A stretch of DNA of 64,000 nucleotides from Xenorhabdus poinarii G6 (GCF_000968175.1 NZ_FO704551.1:3286001-3350000), one strand, 5' to 3'; counted from the stretch's first letter, positions 1 through 9,346 are shown. Numbers and translations are program-made. Notes: a model not told the origin generated them from the letters alone.

Positions 1-330
1 CAGGACGTCATCATAAATATAGGTAATTGTATCAATTTGTTTTTTATTATTTCCATCGGTGATATCTGTAATTTTAAAAATAACTTTATCCCCAACTTTT
101 ACATCACTCAGAGGGCGAAGAATATTAGTCGTTTCCCCATGTTTGTCGACGGGTAAAATTGAATAATGAAATTCTGCAATTTTTGCTGAGGATTCATCAA
201 GTTCCCATTGCAATTTCTTATTTTGATTTTCGTTACTGCTGATATCATCAATATAATTTATTTTTACCATCACGGATTTATTTTTTATATCAATTGTTTC
301 ATTTTTGTTAGGAATTATTGTTATAGACAT
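1..330 (-). CDS. Hypothetical protein, N-terminal 110 residues (runs off the left edge)
   Basis: The reading frame begins with an ATG at 330 and stays open for 110 codons to base 1, so the 3' end is outside the window. A GGAG Shine-Dalgarno lies just upstream (about 336-340). The translation begins MSITIIPNKNETIDIKNKS and is rich in Asn, Lys, Ile and Asp. It has no signal peptide and no membrane segment. The pattern of alternating hydrophobic residues suggests a beta-rich soluble protein. I do not recognise the family. A short decayed copy of its C-terminal visible part lies at 879-950, so it belongs to a locally duplicated family. The DNA is much more AT-rich than the core genes, which fits accessory origin. 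The CDS call is fairly safe; its function is unknown. Confidence 0.7.
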   Translation of the reverse strand, partial: MSITIIPNKNETIDIKNKSVMVKINYIDDISSNENQNKKLQWELDESSAKIAEFHYSILPVDKHGETTNILRPLSDVKVGDKVIFKITDITDGNNKKQIDTITYIYDDVL

Positions 331-732
331 GATTTTCTCCGTATTTATTTAATTAAAAAACATAATAAATCACATACGAATCATTCAAAAATAATCTCAG
401 ACATATCGCGTGTTTCTTACCCCCTGACAAATCACTATTGTATTATTCATAAAATGGTTAAAAATATTATCATTCGTAAAAATAAAATCATATTAATATA
501 GTAACCACATGTTCTTATTACATCTAAAAAAACAATAACTATAACCATCCGTTTTAAATATCAGTTTTTTTTACTACATTAACGGATAAAAGATTTCACT
601 ATTTTACACTAAAATTTAAAAAAGATGATTTAATTAAAACACACTTATTTTTATACAATAATTATAGCGCACGTTTATTATAAATCTTCATAGATATTAT
701 AAAACTGTCATTGCAGTGTCTTAGATTTAAAC

Positions 733-793
733 AAAAATCACAACCCTCTTAACCAAAAAAAAATCAAATATTGATATGAAATGTTATTTATAT
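733..793. repeat. Imperfect direct repeat, copy A
   Basis: This block aligns with 1041-1100. Both begin with AAAAAT and share the pattern ACAAYCCTCTYAACC, then an A-rich stretch, then GATATGAAATGTTATTTATATA in copy A against a similar end in copy B. Copy B lies about 90 bases upstream of the minus-strand remnant at 879-950, so the pair looks like duplicated promoter-proximal DNA of a small gene family whose coding part is lost here. The alignment was made by eye and has gaps of one or two bases. Confidence 0.5.
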
Positions 794-878
794 ATCTACT
801 CGTATATTTATTGGTAAATAATCAATTAAATTATATTTATACCCATCTGTATGTAGTGATATGACGGACTCACCCTCT

Positions 879-950
879 TCAACCGTAAACAATCATAGTT
901 GAATCTTTATACTTACCATCAGTGATATTTACTATTTTGACGGCAGACAT
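879..950 (-). pseudogene. Decayed fragment related to the gene at 1-330
   Basis: Reading minus from an ATG at 950 gives 23 codons, MSAVKIVNITDGKYKDSTMI followed by VYG, then TGA at 879. The run KIVNITDGKYKDSTMIVY resembles KITDITDGNNKKQIDTITYI, encoded near the left edge by the minus-strand gene at 1-330. In the longer protein this segment lies past residue 80, so the fragment is the 3' part of a duplicated gene with its 5' part missing, or a very short independent ORF. I favour a remnant. No other part of the longer protein is recoverable next to it. Confidence 0.5.
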
Positions 951-1040
951 TTTGTATGCAAATATTTGGATTTCTCCGTTTTTTTCTGGCGTCAATCAAA
1001 ATAGTGAGAAAAGGCATCACTCCCTACAAGAAACATCCAG

Positions 1041-1100
1041 AAAAATGACAATCCTCTCAACCCCAAAAATCACATGTTGTCATAAGATGTGATTGATATA
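1041..1100. repeat. Imperfect direct repeat, copy B
   Basis: Partner of the block at 733-793. It ends with an inverted motif ATCACATGTTGTCATAAGATG(TGAT), in which ATCACAT and ATGTGAT could pair. It sits between the divergent remnant at 879-950 and the ABC importer at 1227, so it could hold a promoter for either side. Confidence 0.45.
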
Positions 1101-1226
1101 ACTAACCGATACCAAGGTTCTAAGCTATAACTTTATTGTATATCGCTATCTTCTTTTCTTGCCATATCATCGCTAAAGCAACTCTATAAAAAACAAACAT
1201 ATTTTAATCGCAACTAGGATGAATGT

Positions 1227-1934
1227 ATGACCCCAGACTGGCTCAATTTAGCACTGGATTCCCTATGGCCGATGCTTTATGCCGGCCTGACATTGACGAT
1301 TCCCCTGACCCTGATCACTTTCGTACTGGGTATTTCGCTGGGGTTTATCGTTGCTTTAATCAGATTGTATGGCCCTAAGCCATTGATTGCGCTGGTGCGC
1401 TTTTATGTCTGGTTAATACGTGGCACACCTTTATTGGTACAACTCTTTCTGATCTTCTACGCGCTGCCTAGCGTAGGTGTTACCTTGGACGCCTTCACGG
1501 CGGCGATTATCGGCTTTACCCTGAATGTCGGTGCCTATACTTCAGAAGTTATCCGTGCTGCACTGACTTCTGTTCCCAAAGGGCAATGGGAAGCCTCTCA
1601 CTCTATTGGTATGAGTTGGTGGCAATCTTTGTGCCGGGTCATTCTCCCGCAGGCGGCGAGAGTTTCAATTCCCCCCTTGTCCAATACCTTTATTTCTCTG
1701 GTCAAAGATACGTCCCTGGCTTCCGTGATTACGGTGCCGGAAATGTTTCTGGCAGCACAACGTATCGCCGCCGTGACCTATCAACCGCTGATTCTCTATA
1801 CCGAAGCGGCCATTCTCTACCTTCTCCTGAGTTCAGTGTTATCAGCACTGCAAGTCCGGTTAGAAAAGAAATTCGCTCAACAAAACAGCCGTATTAATCA
1901 GGATGCCAACGATGATCCAACTCACCAACATTGA
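1227..1934 (+). CDS. Polar amino acid (cystine-type) ABC transporter permease
   Basis: Inner-membrane permease of a polar amino acid uptake ABC transporter, 235 residues, the usual length for the HisM/TcyL family. Five or so hydrophobic segments are visible, starting at about residues 15-45. The cytoplasmic EAA loop that contacts the ATPase is clear near residues 120-160 (EASHSIGMSWWQ then LPQAARVSIPPL). The start is supported by AGGA eight bases upstream. The gene overlaps the ATPase gene downstream, and the binding-protein gene follows, so the three form one operon. The closest families I know are the YecS/TcyL cystine permeases and the Bacillus YxeN type. The exact substrate cannot be read from sequence; cystine or a related sulfur compound is an inference. 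Confidence 0.9.
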   Translation: MTPDWLNLALDSLWPMLYAGLTLTIPLTLITFVLGISLGFIVALIRLYGPKPLIALVRFYVWLIRGTPLLVQLFLIFYALPSVGVTLDAFTAAIIGFTLNVGAYTSEVIRAALTSVPKGQWEASHSIGMSWWQSLCRVILPQAARVSIPPLSNTFISLVKDTSLASVITVPEMFLAAQRIAAVTYQPLILYTEAAILYLLLSSVLSALQVRLEKKFAQQNSRINQDANDDPTHQH

Positions 1935-2676
1935 AAAAAGTTTCGACGGGCAACCGGTGCTGAAAAATATTAACTTGACAATAGAGGAAGGTAGTCTGAC
2001 GGCTCTGATTGGCCCTTCCGGTAGCGGGAAAAGTACGCTGTTGCGTTGTATTAATTTGTTAGAGATCCCGCAGGCCGGGATGCTGAAAATAGGCAAAGAG
2101 CAAATAACGTTTAATGGTAAGGAGCGGTTACCACATCGGGAAATTCAACGCATTAATCTGCAAACCGGTATGGTATTCCAGAACTTCCAGCTTTTTCCTC
2201 ATCTGACAGTCATTGAGAACATTATGGCAGGGCTGATTTGGGTACAGAAGTGGTCACGCGAACGTGCCAAAGAACGCGCATTAGCGTTACTAAAAAAAGT
2301 GGGGATGTCACACAAAGCAGATGTTTGGCCGCACACCCTATCAGGTGGCCAGCAACAGCGAGTGGCCATCGCCAGAGCAATGGCACCCTCGCCCAAAGTC
2401 TTGCTGTGTGATGAACCAACGTCAGCCCTCGATCCTGAGTTATCCAAGGAAGTCGTTTCTGTTTTAAAACAGTTAGCCAAAGAAGGCACCACGATGTTAA
2501 TGGCAACGCATGATTTACGTCTGGCGGCTAATCTCGCCCATGAAGTCATATTTCTGGAAACCGGTGAAATTATTGAATCCGGTTCGGCAAAAACCCTCTT
2601 TACTCGCCCCAGTAAGGTACGTACTGGGGAGTTTATTTCTACCCTGACGGAAACTTTACCGGATTGGGAAATCTAG
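1912..2676 (+). CDS. Polar amino acid ABC transporter ATP-binding protein
   Basis: ATPase subunit of the importer, 254 residues from the chosen ATG at 1912. The alternative ATG at 1903 would add three residues but has no spaced ribosome-binding site. AGGA at about 1900-1903 is well placed for 1912, and the product then starts MIQLTNIEKSF, as in the family. Walker A is GPSGSGKST near residue 35, the Q-loop is VFQNFQLFPH near 90, the signature is LSGGQQQR near 145, Walker B is VLLCDEPTSALD near 168, and the switch His is in ATHDLR near 202. The 5' end overlaps the permease gene by 23 bases, which indicates translational coupling. Length and motifs match the HisP/TcyN/YecC class. Confidence 0.92.
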   Translation: MIQLTNIEKSFDGQPVLKNINLTIEEGSLTALIGPSGSGKSTLLRCINLLEIPQAGMLKIGKEQITFNGKERLPHREIQRINLQTGMVFQNFQLFPHLTVIENIMAGLIWVQKWSRERAKERALALLKKVGMSHKADVWPHTLSGGQQQRVAIARAMAPSPKVLLCDEPTSALDPELSKEVVSVLKQLAKEGTTMLMATHDLRLAANLAHEVIFLETGEIIESGSAKTLFTRPSKVRTGEFISTLTETLPDWEI

Positions 2677-2725
2677 CGAGCAGTCACGTTTACTATCAGA
2701 AAAATTATTGATTCGGAGAAATACA

Positions 2726-3499
2726 GTGAAAAAATTTTTGCGTTTGTTATTGGCGGGAGCCGCTGTTCTGGCTATTTCTTACCCTGGTTATGCCGGCGAA
2801 GATTTCGATGCGATAAAAGCCACTGGCGTTTTTAAGGTTGGTACAGAAGGCACTTATCCCCCCTTCACTTATCATGATCCCAGCAATAACTTAACCGGCT
2901 TTGATGTGGATATTGCACGGGAAATTGCCCGTCGTTTGAAGGTCAAAGCAGAATTTATGGAAGTCAAATGGGATGGATTGATTGCCGGGCTAGGTGCCAA
3001 ACGTTTTGATGCCGTGATCAATCAAGTAGGTATCACCCCGGAACGCGAAGCAAAATTCAGTTTTTCCATTCCTTACACCAGCGCTCAGGTTGTGTTGATC
3101 ACCCGCAAGAATAACAGTGATATTAAAACGTTTACTGATATTAAAGGAAAACGCGCCGCCCAATCACTGACCAGTAACTACGGCCAACTGGCAACCTCTT
3201 ATGGTGCGACCTTAGTGAGTACAGATGGTTTTAACCAGGCAATTGATCTGGTCGCTACCGGGCGGGCGGATGTCACGCTAAATGATCGTCTGTCATTCCT
3301 CGATTTCAAAAAACAGCGTCCGAATGCGCCGGTAAAAATTATCGCCCAGCAAGCCGATGCCAGTCAGTCAGCTGTTTTACTGCGCAAAGGGGATCCAGAA
3401 CTGCTAAACGCCGTCAACCAGGCGCTGCAAGGCATGAAGGATGACGGAACTTATCGCCGTATTTCCGAGAAATATTTCGGTGTGGATATTTCGAAGTAA
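2726..3499 (+). CDS. Polar amino acid ABC transporter substrate-binding protein
   Basis: Periplasmic solute-binding protein of SBP family 3, 257 residues. I choose the GTG at 2726 because CGGAG sits about eight bases upstream and the product then starts directly with a signal peptide (VKKFLRLLLAGAAVLAIS, ending near YPGYAG). A TTG at 2708 in the same frame would put six extra residues before the signal peptide. The mature part shows the family pattern GTEGTYPPFTYHDP, then LTGFDVDIAREIA, and later RADVTLNDRL. It closes the three-gene operon. Its ligand is probably a polar amino acid such as cystine, by resemblance to TcyJ/FliY and YxeM; this is not proven by the sequence. Confidence 0.9.
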   Translation: MKKFLRLLLAGAAVLAISYPGYAGEDFDAIKATGVFKVGTEGTYPPFTYHDPSNNLTGFDVDIAREIARRLKVKAEFMEVKWDGLIAGLGAKRFDAVINQVGITPEREAKFSFSIPYTSAQVVLITRKNNSDIKTFTDIKGKRAAQSLTSNYGQLATSYGATLVSTDGFNQAIDLVATGRADVTLNDRLSFLDFKKQRPNAPVKIIAQQADASQSAVLLRKGDPELLNAVNQALQGMKDDGTYRRISEKYFGVDISK

Positions 3500-3543
3500 G
3501 TCAGGATGATCAAAAACCTGTTACACCGATAACCATCAATCAA

Positions 3544-3562
3544 CCCCACTTGGACGGTGGGG
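3544..3562. terminator. Weak hairpin between convergent genes
   Basis: CCCCAC and GTGGGG form a six-base-pair stem with a seven-base loop, between the convergent binding-protein gene and rraB. No clear T tract follows on either strand, so it may be only part of a terminator. Confidence 0.35.
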
Positions 3563-3580
3563 TATCTGGTTCAAACGGCA

Positions 3581-4006
3581 TTAATGAAGTTTGTGCTCAT
3601 CTTCTTCCGGGGGAAAGAGATCACCCTCATCCTCGTCATCATCTGACTTGTTTGGATCTTCAAAGTACGTCCCCCAGCCGTCATAATTGATGCCAAGCTT
3701 TTCAGTCAGATCCATCAGTTGTTCCGTCTGTGCGATGATCAATTCAGCCTCCAGGCGGCTTTCCGTCAGCACATCACAACACACCAAAACAACGCCATCT
3801 TCTGTTTCCAGCTCTTCGGCATCCGAGACTTCATAACCTAATTTAAAGGCTTCGAGAGCGGCTTTCTCCAGTTGATCAAAGTCTTCTGCCGAAAAGTGGT
3901 GTTCAATAATATAAAGCGCATCGGGATCGCTGCCATCTTCCAATAATTCTTCGATGATTAAGCGAGTTTCTTCGCGCTGTTCTTCTAAAGCATGTGGGTC
4001 TGCCAT
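3581..4006 (-). CDS. rraB: Ribonuclease E inhibitor RraB
   Basis: Regulator of ribonuclease activity B, a small acidic cytoplasmic protein that binds the C-terminal scaffold part of RNase E and alters degradosome composition and mRNA decay. The product is 141 residues, close to the E. coli protein, with a conserved middle ([19 protein letters not shown], then GWGTYFEDP near the end). It has a very acidic C-terminal tail ([16 protein letters not shown]). GAGG lies about ten bases upstream of the ATG. It is divergent from argI, the same neighbour pair as in E. coli (yjgD-argI). Confidence 0.95.
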   Translation of the reverse strand: MADPHALEEQREETRLIIEELLEDGSDPDALYIIEHHFSAEDFDQLEKAALEAFKLGYEVSDAEELETEDGVVLVCCDVLTESRLEAELIIAQTEQLMDLTEKLGINYDGWGTYFEDPNKSDDDEDEGDLFPPEEDEHKLH

Positions 4007-4197
4007 GCCAATTTCCTCACTCAGTTGGCTGTCCTGTTGGGTATTCTCCCATCTTTTATACGCAAAGGATATCCCTAACTAATTTTGTTTAAGAAGACGT
4101 TTACCTCCTAACCGACTGATTTATCATTAATCTTAATATATTCCCTTTCTTAGACGCTGAAAACAGGGCTTGTAATTGGATTTTTTATCGATATATA

Positions 4198-4214
4198 TTG
4201 AATAGATATTCAAT
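4198..4214. promoter_or_regulatory. ARG box in the argI operator
   Basis: TTGAATAGATATTCAAT matches the ArgR consensus (TGAAT, four weak bases, ATTCA) with a perfect 5+5 dyad; only one base of the weak spacer departs from it. A poorer second half-match lies at about 4175-4192, one helical-turn pair upstream, as expected for the two-box operators that an ArgR hexamer binds. It lies 25 bases before the argI start, where ArgR with arginine would block transcription. argR itself is in this window at 61993. Confidence 0.8.
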
Positions 4215-4239
4215 ATATCACTGATGGAGACAATCCCTA

Positions 4240-5253
4240 ATGAACCCATTTTTTAAGCGCTCTTTTCTAAGACTACTGGATATTACTCCGATAGAAATCA
4301 ACTCACTTTTAACGCTGGCTCATGCATTAAAAGCGAATAAAAAATCGGGTTCTGAGTCTCCCTTACTCACGGGAAAAAATATTGCGTTGATCTTTGAAAA
4401 AGACTCTACCCGTACACGTTGTGCATTTGAAGTGGCAGCCCATGATCAAGGGGCAAATGTCACCTATTTAGGCGTCAATGGCAGTCAGATCGGACACAAA
4501 GAATCCATCAAAGATACCGCTCGGGTACTTGGGCGTTTATACGATGGGATTCAATACCGTGGATATGGGCAGCAGGTTGTCGAAACACTGGCGCAATACG
4601 CCAATGTTCCGGTTTGGAACGGCCTGACGGATGAATTTCATCCTACCCAACTTTTAGCCGATTTATTGACAATACAAGAACACTGCCCAAAACCGCTGTC
4701 TGAAATCACATTTGCCTATCTAGGCGATGCGCGCAATAACATGGGCAATACCATGTTGGAAGCCGCCGCATTAACGGGAATGCATCTCCGTTTAGTCGCA
4801 CCAAGATCCTGCTGGCCAGACGACAGGCTGGTGGCAGAATGCCGGGAACAAGCGAAGAAAACGGGCGGTCAGATTACGCTGACAGAAGATGTTGCACAAG
4901 GTGTCAAAGAAGCGGATTTTCTGTATACCGATGTTTGGGTATCGATGGGCGAGCCCAAATCGGTCTGGCAAGAGCGGATTGCCTTACTGAAACCCTATCA
5001 AGTGAATATGCATGTAGTGACACTCACGGGGAATCCAAACGTAAAATTCCTGCACTGCCTGCCTGCTTTTCACGATGAAGAAACAACGCTCGGTAAGCAA
5101 CTGGCGGAGGAATTTGGTTTATCTGGTGGTCTGGAAGTGACGAATGAAGTGTTTGAATCAAAGCACAGTCTTGTCTTCGATCAGGCTGAAAACCGAATGC
5201 ATACCATTAAAGCCCTGATGGTGGCTACGCTGGTGGAGGCGCTGGATTTGTGA
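4240..5253 (+). CDS. argI: Ornithine carbamoyltransferase
   Basis: Cytoplasmic enzyme of arginine biosynthesis that joins carbamoyl phosphate and ornithine to give citrulline. The product is 337 residues (E. coli ArgI is 334). The carbamoyl-phosphate loop DSTRTR is near residue 56, the HPTQ motif near residue 134, and the ornithine/active-site HCLPAFHD motif near residue 273. It is probably a homotrimer like its relatives. It starts after GGAG and is preceded by an ARG box, so repression by ArgR is likely. It is divergent from rraB. A weak GC stem (about 5294-5325) follows but has no convincing T run. Confidence 0.96.
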   Translation: MNPFFKRSFLRLLDITPIEINSLLTLAHALKANKKSGSESPLLTGKNIALIFEKDSTRTRCAFEVAAHDQGANVTYLGVNGSQIGHKESIKDTARVLGRLYDGIQYRGYGQQVVETLAQYANVPVWNGLTDEFHPTQLLADLLTIQEHCPKPLSEITFAYLGDARNNMGNTMLEAAALTGMHLRLVAPRSCWPDDRLVAECREQAKKTGGQITLTEDVAQGVKEADFLYTDVWVSMGEPKSVWQERIALLKPYQVNMHVVTLTGNPNVKFLHCLPAFHDEETTLGKQLAEEFGLSGGLEVTNEVFESKHSLVFDQAENRMHTIKALMVATLVEALDL

Positions 5254-5591
5254 CAACCGAATTCAGCGTTGCTTGCGACAACGGAAAAATAAGCCCATAT
5301 CGCATTTTGTATTGGGCCTCCCTCCTACCTACTTTCCTGTTAAAAATCAGAAAATAACGCTATCACTCTGCATAAAATTCCAATATATTGATAGTCATCA
5401 CATTCAATCAAACCCGTTTAATTATTTGATTTATATCATAAATTATGACTTACAGAAAAAATCTTCTCTAAATCAAACAAATACCGGGATTTTTTGGAAA
5501 AAATTTTCTATCTCTCTGTGTCATATTCTTTTTTTCAAGAGTACGATATTTCCCCTAAAAATATTCATCATTCATTTATAGGACAACAAAA
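5254..5591 (+). other. AT-rich intergenic region upstream of the sulfur operon
   Basis: 338 bases between argI and the PLP-enzyme gene. The open frame 5273-5581 has no ribosome-binding site and an AT-driven composition, so I do not call it a gene. The region probably holds the promoter of the 5592-9246 operon. I see no MetJ-type AGACGTCT box and no recognisable operator. Confidence 0.6.
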
Positions 5592-6737
5592 ATGATAAAA
5601 AATATAGCGACCGCATTAATCCACGGTGGAAAACAGCAGGACAAAGAAAACCATGCCATTTTTCCACCTATTACAACAGCCAGTACGTTTGTCCAAAAAA
5701 ATTTGTCTGAACAGGGTGAATATTGTTATTCCCGTTGCAGTAACCCAACACGCTACGCTTATGAAACATTATTAGCCGAAATAGAAGGTGGTGTTTATGC
5801 AACCGCCACTGCATCAGGTGTCGCCGCCACCGCGTTAGTGTTAAATCTATTACCGAAAGAATCCCATATTATTGCAATGAAAGGTGTCTATGGCGGCACG
5901 TTTCGTTTATTTGAACGAGTCGCTATTGAAAATAATGGTCATCAATTTGATTATGTTGATTTAAATAATCTCACGGAAGTTGCATCCAAAATAAAAGATA
6001 ATACCCGTTTAATTTGGATAGAAAGCCCAACGAACCCATTATTAGAATTAGTTGATATTAAGCGTATTTGTGCATTCGCAAAAAATCACAATATTTTAAC
6101 GTGTGTTGATAATACTTTCTCAACGGCATGGAATCAAAAACCCCTCGAATTAGGGGCTGATCTCATTATATTATCGACAAGTAAATATATTGGCGGCCAT
6201 TCGGATCTGATTGGTGGTGCAGTGATTACACATCAAAATCATTTAGCCGATAGGTTAGACTTTTTAAAGACGACCATGGGCGCCATTGCTTCTCCCTTTG
6301 ATGCTTATCTGGCACTGCGGGGCTTAAAAACACTCGCGTTAAGAATGTCCGCGCAATGTGCCAATGCACTTGAAATTGCCCGCTTTCTTCAGTCTCACGC
6401 CAAAATTGAACAGGTCTATTATCCCGGTTTACCCACCCATCCACACTATGCCATTTGTCAGGAACAAATGCGCTCAGGGGGTGCCGTCGTCACGATCCGA
6501 TTAAAGGGCGATCTGACCGACACAAAGCGATTTTTAAGTAAATTGCGCTATTTTGTTTTGGCGGAATCGCTCGGTGGTGTCGAGAGTATGGTTAACCATT
6601 CAGCCACGATGTCACACGGTTCAATGACAAAAGCAGAGCGTGAAGAGATTGGTATTTATGACACGGTATTACGTTTATCCATAGGGATTGAAGATATTCG
6701 CGATTTATTAGCTGACCTTGAGCAAGCATTAGAATAA
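5592..6737 (+). CDS. Cystathionine gamma-synthase/gamma-lyase-type PLP enzyme
   Basis: Member of the Cys/Met metabolism PLP-dependent family, 381 residues, the usual length. The PLP lysine is K198 in STSKYIGGHSD, at the same position as in E. coli MetB. Other family marks are SRCSNPTR near residue 48, VYGGTFRLF near 100, ESPTNP near 145, CVDNTFST near 172, and SLGGVESMVNHSATMSH near 332. YGGTFR rather than the YGCT of methionine gamma-lyase favours a cystathionine synthase or lyase. The sequence does not settle whether it makes cystathionine or cleaves cystathionine or cysteine. It is first in an operon with an NhaC-like carrier (45 bases downstream) and D-cysteine desulfhydrase, which leans towards sulfur amino acid breakdown. 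AGGA precedes the ATG by about eight bases. Confidence 0.85.
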   Translation: MIKNIATALIHGGKQQDKENHAIFPPITTASTFVQKNLSEQGEYCYSRCSNPTRYAYETLLAEIEGGVYATATASGVAATALVLNLLPKESHIIAMKGVYGGTFRLFERVAIENNGHQFDYVDLNNLTEVASKIKDNTRLIWIESPTNPLLELVDIKRICAFAKNHNILTCVDNTFSTAWNQKPLELGADLIILSTSKYIGGHSDLIGGAVITHQNHLADRLDFLKTTMGAIASPFDAYLALRGLKTLALRMSAQCANALEIARFLQSHAKIEQVYYPGLPTHPHYAICQEQMRSGGAVVTIRLKGDLTDTKRFLSKLRYFVLAESLGGVESMVNHSATMSHGSMTKAEREEIGIYDTVLRLSIGIEDIRDLLADLEQALE

Positions 6738-6782
6738 ATTGACTTGATATAAAAAATAACAAAAAAATAAGGTGAGTAAAAA

Positions 6783-8210
6783 ATGAATGATTACGGTATT
6801 TGGACGATCATTACGCCCGTTGTTACAATTATTTTAGCGATATTTACACGCCAGGTTATTCTATCATTATTACTGGGCATATTAGTGGGTTTTACTGTTA
6901 TTCATGATCATAATATTCTATTAGGCATAAAAGGAACGATTGAAGGTATTATTAATACTTTTTCCTCTGCAAGCAGTACAAAAACGATCATCTTCATATT
7001 GATGATTGGCGGAATCATGCGGCTGGTGGTGGTGACCGGCGGAGTACGATCTTTCGTTCGTTTACTGACGGACAAGACGCAGCTTATTAAAAATAAAAAA
7101 TCTGTTCAATTTTTGTCAATGATCATTACATCCTTAATTTTCATTGAAAGCTCAGTGAACCAATTGATCGCGGGGGCATCAACAAAAAAATTAGCCAAAA
7201 ATTATGGTATTCCACCCGAAAAAATGTCTTACATTATCCAAACATCCTGTGTTTCGGTCTGCTCCTCGGCCATGATTAATGGTTGGGGCGCCGCAATGAT
7301 GGGGGTTATCGGTGTACAGATTACCAGGGGCCTAATCAATGGTGAGCCATTTGATATTCTGGCAGATTCGATGGTTTATAATATTATGGCCTGGTTGTCA
7401 CTGGCTTCGGTCTTATTCTATATTTTTTCTAATGTGTCTTGGGGGCCGATGAGAACCGCGGAAACGCGATCTTTAAATGAACGCTTAAATCATGGCACGG
7501 AGAAAGACAAACACAGTGAAGATAATGATGAGGTTATTGAACACCCCAATTGTCATACGTCATTAAACTTTTTTATTCCTATTTTATCGACAGTATTTAT
7601 GCTCCCCATCGGCCTCTATATCACAGGTGAGGGTGATTTTAGTCAAGGTAGCGGTTCAACGTCTATCTATTGGAGTGTGATGTTCGGAACGACCGTCTCT
7701 TTTTTCTGGTTTCTATTACGCCGCGTTTTGACCATCGAAACTTTTTTTAAAGAGCTTTATATTGGTTATGCCAGCATGATAAAAATCAGCTCTGTGATGG
7801 TATTAGCCTTCTTAATGGGGAACGTTTCCGCTGATTTAAATACCGGTGCTTACATTGCACAAGTGACTTCGGGGATTATTCCGGCCGGTTTTTCCATCGG
7901 TTTTATTTTCTTGATTAGTTCTATCATGTCATTAGCCACCGGCACGTCATGGGGGACATTCGCCATTATGATCCCCATTGGTGTACAGCTAGGGGTTTCA
8001 GTGGGGATGCCGCCTGAATATATGATTGGGGCCGCCATTTCGGGTTCTATTTTTGGTGATATGACATCCCCCATTTCCAGCGATGCTATCGTTGCCTCAA
8101 TGGCAACCGATTGTGATCATATTGAACACATTCGAACCCAAATGCCCTATGCCTTGGTCACCGCCAGTTTCGCTCTTATCATCTATTTATATTTAGGCTT
8201 GACTTATTAA
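6783..8210 (+). CDS. NhaC-family Na+/H+ antiporter-like transporter
   Basis: Inner-membrane carrier of 475 residues with about eleven hydrophobic segments. It carries the NhaC-family mark [19 protein letters not shown] near residues 380-400 and a second conserved stretch [14 protein letters not shown] near 420. A charged cytoplasmic or periplasmic loop ([15 protein letters not shown]) lies near residue 245. Family members exchange sodium for protons or act as amino acid or organic acid antiporters. Being sandwiched between two sulfur amino acid enzymes, it more likely moves a substrate or product of these enzymes than serving general pH control; that is an inference. AAGGTGAG lies upstream of the ATG. 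The downstream gene starts 22 bases after its stop. Confidence 0.85.
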   Translation: MNDYGIWTIITPVVTIILAIFTRQVILSLLLGILVGFTVIHDHNILLGIKGTIEGIINTFSSASSTKTIIFILMIGGIMRLVVVTGGVRSFVRLLTDKTQLIKNKKSVQFLSMIITSLIFIESSVNQLIAGASTKKLAKNYGIPPEKMSYIIQTSCVSVCSSAMINGWGAAMMGVIGVQITRGLINGEPFDILADSMVYNIMAWLSLASVLFYIFSNVSWGPMRTAETRSLNERLNHGTEKDKHSEDNDEVIEHPNCHTSLNFFIPILSTVFMLPIGLYITGEGDFSQGSGSTSIYWSVMFGTTVSFFWFLLRRVLTIETFFKELYIGYASMIKISSVMVLAFLMGNVSADLNTGAYIAQVTSGIIPAGFSIGFIFLISSIMSLATGTSWGTFAIMIPIGVQLGVSVGMPPEYMIGAAISGSIFGDMTSPISSDAIVASMATDCDHIEHIRTQMPYALVTASFALIIYLYLGLTY

Positions 8211-8232
8211 TTTACGATCCACCGAGGATACT

Positions 8233-9246
8233 ATGTCTTTAGAAAATACGATGTCTTTAAAAGAAAACTTAGCAAAATTTGCCCGGGTTGATTTACTGAA
8301 AACAGTCACCATGATGGATAAATTAGAGAATTTATCCCGCTATTTAGGGCGAGATATTTATATTAAGCGAGATGATTTAACGCCCCTGGCGATGGGGGGA
8401 AATAAATTACGTAAACTGGAATATTTGATTGCCGATGCATTACAAAAAAAAGCGAAAGTGATTGTGACCGCAGGAGCAATTCAATCAAATCATGTGCGAC
8501 AAACCGCTGCGATGGCGGCGAAATATGGCTTAAAATGTGTTGCTTTATTAGAAAATCCCATCCAAAACCAAGATAATAATTTTCTAAATAATGGCAATAA
8601 GCTGCTCACGGAATTATTCAACACCCAATGTGTGATGTGTGATGAGTTGACTGATCCAAATCGGCAAATGCAGGCGTGGATTGATCAACACCATCTGGAA
8701 GCAGCTTATATTGTGCCCGTCGGTGGCTCCAATGCGTTGGGTTCATTGGGGTATGTGCGCTGCGCATTAGAAATTGCTGAACAACGTCCGCAAGGGATCG
8801 AGTTTGCGGCCGTTGTTGTCGCTTCAGGAAGCGCAGGTACACATGCCGGATTGGCTATCGGGTTACAGGCCGCTCTACCACAAACCCCCGTCATCGGTGT
8901 GACTGTCTCACGTGTTACCGCCGAGCAAGCCCCAAAAGTGAATCAGTTACAACAGGAGATCAGTTCACTCTTAGGCCAAACAGCTTGTCCAGATATCCAG
9001 TTGTGGGACCATTATTTTGCACCCAGGTATGGTATGCCAAATAAGCAAGGGTCAGATGCGATTACGCTATTGGCACAAAAAGAGGGCATTTTATTAGATC
9101 CGGTTTATACCGGAAAAGCCATGGCGGGATTAATTGATCATGTGCTGAATAAGACGATTGACGGTCAGAAGCCACTGCTCTTTGTGCATACCGGCGGTGC
9201 TCCAGCCTTGTTCTCCTATTCAGGAATAGAAGCCGTCACCCAATAA
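8233..9246 (+). CDS. dcyD: D-cysteine desulfhydrase
   Basis: PLP enzyme of fold type II that converts D-cysteine to pyruvate, ammonia and sulfide. The product is 337 residues and resembles E. coli DcyD (YedO) throughout. It shows [20 protein letters not shown] with the PLP lysine at about K58, then [29 protein letters not shown] (phosphate-binding Ser/Gly loop), and [11 protein letters not shown] near the C terminus. Some relatives are ACC deaminases, but the close match favours DcyD. Two ATGs 18 bases apart lie in a duplicated start segment (8233 and 8251). I keep the first because GAGGA precedes it. It is the last gene of the operon, followed by a strong hairpin. The usual dcyD-cystine transporter link is seen here only loosely, with an ABC importer 5 kb upstream. 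Confidence 0.88.
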   Translation: MSLENTMSLKENLAKFARVDLLKTVTMMDKLENLSRYLGRDIYIKRDDLTPLAMGGNKLRKLEYLIADALQKKAKVIVTAGAIQSNHVRQTAAMAAKYGLKCVALLENPIQNQDNNFLNNGNKLLTELFNTQCVMCDELTDPNRQMQAWIDQHHLEAAYIVPVGGSNALGSLGYVRCALEIAEQRPQGIEFAAVVVASGSAGTHAGLAIGLQAALPQTPVIGVTVSRVTAEQAPKVNQLQQEISSLLGQTACPDIQLWDHYFAPRYGMPNKQGSDAITLLAQKEGILLDPVYTGKAMAGLIDHVLNKTIDGQKPLLFVHTGGAPALFSYSGIEAVTQ

Positions 9247-9304
9247 AAATTAACGAACAAAGGACGAAGATTTCATCTCGTTGGCTATCAACCTCCTCCT
9301 ACTT

Positions 9305-9346
9305 AACAGAAAAAACAGCTAAAAATAGCTGTTTTTTCTGTTTTTA
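9305..9346 (+). terminator. Rho-independent terminator after dcyD
   Basis: A perfect 16-base-pair inverted repeat (9305-9320 with 9327-9342), a six-base loop and a run of five T (9341-9345) lie 60 bases after the dcyD stop. The stem itself has an A-rich and a T-rich arm, so it may also work on the minus strand. Confidence 0.85.

Larger units (their letters stand above)
331..1226. other. AT-rich intergenic region with duplicated and decayed sequence
   Basis: About 900 bases without an intact gene. It holds a 23-codon minus-strand remnant (879-950) and two related blocks of about 60 bases (733-793 and 1041-1100) that align at roughly three quarters of positions. Short open frames here, such as 208-501 on the plus strand, have AT-driven composition and no convincing ribosome-binding site, so I do not call them genes. 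The promoter of the ABC importer at 1227 must lie in the last 150 bases, but I cannot place it with confidence. Confidence 0.6.

Noticed and set aside
208..501. 97-codon plus-strand open frame
   Set aside because: It runs antisense to the partial gene at 1-330, has no ribosome-binding site and reflects AT-rich composition.
5273..5581. 102-codon plus-strand open frame before the PLP enzyme
   Set aside because: No ribosome-binding site, random-looking composition, and it ends just before the next gene's ribosome-binding site.
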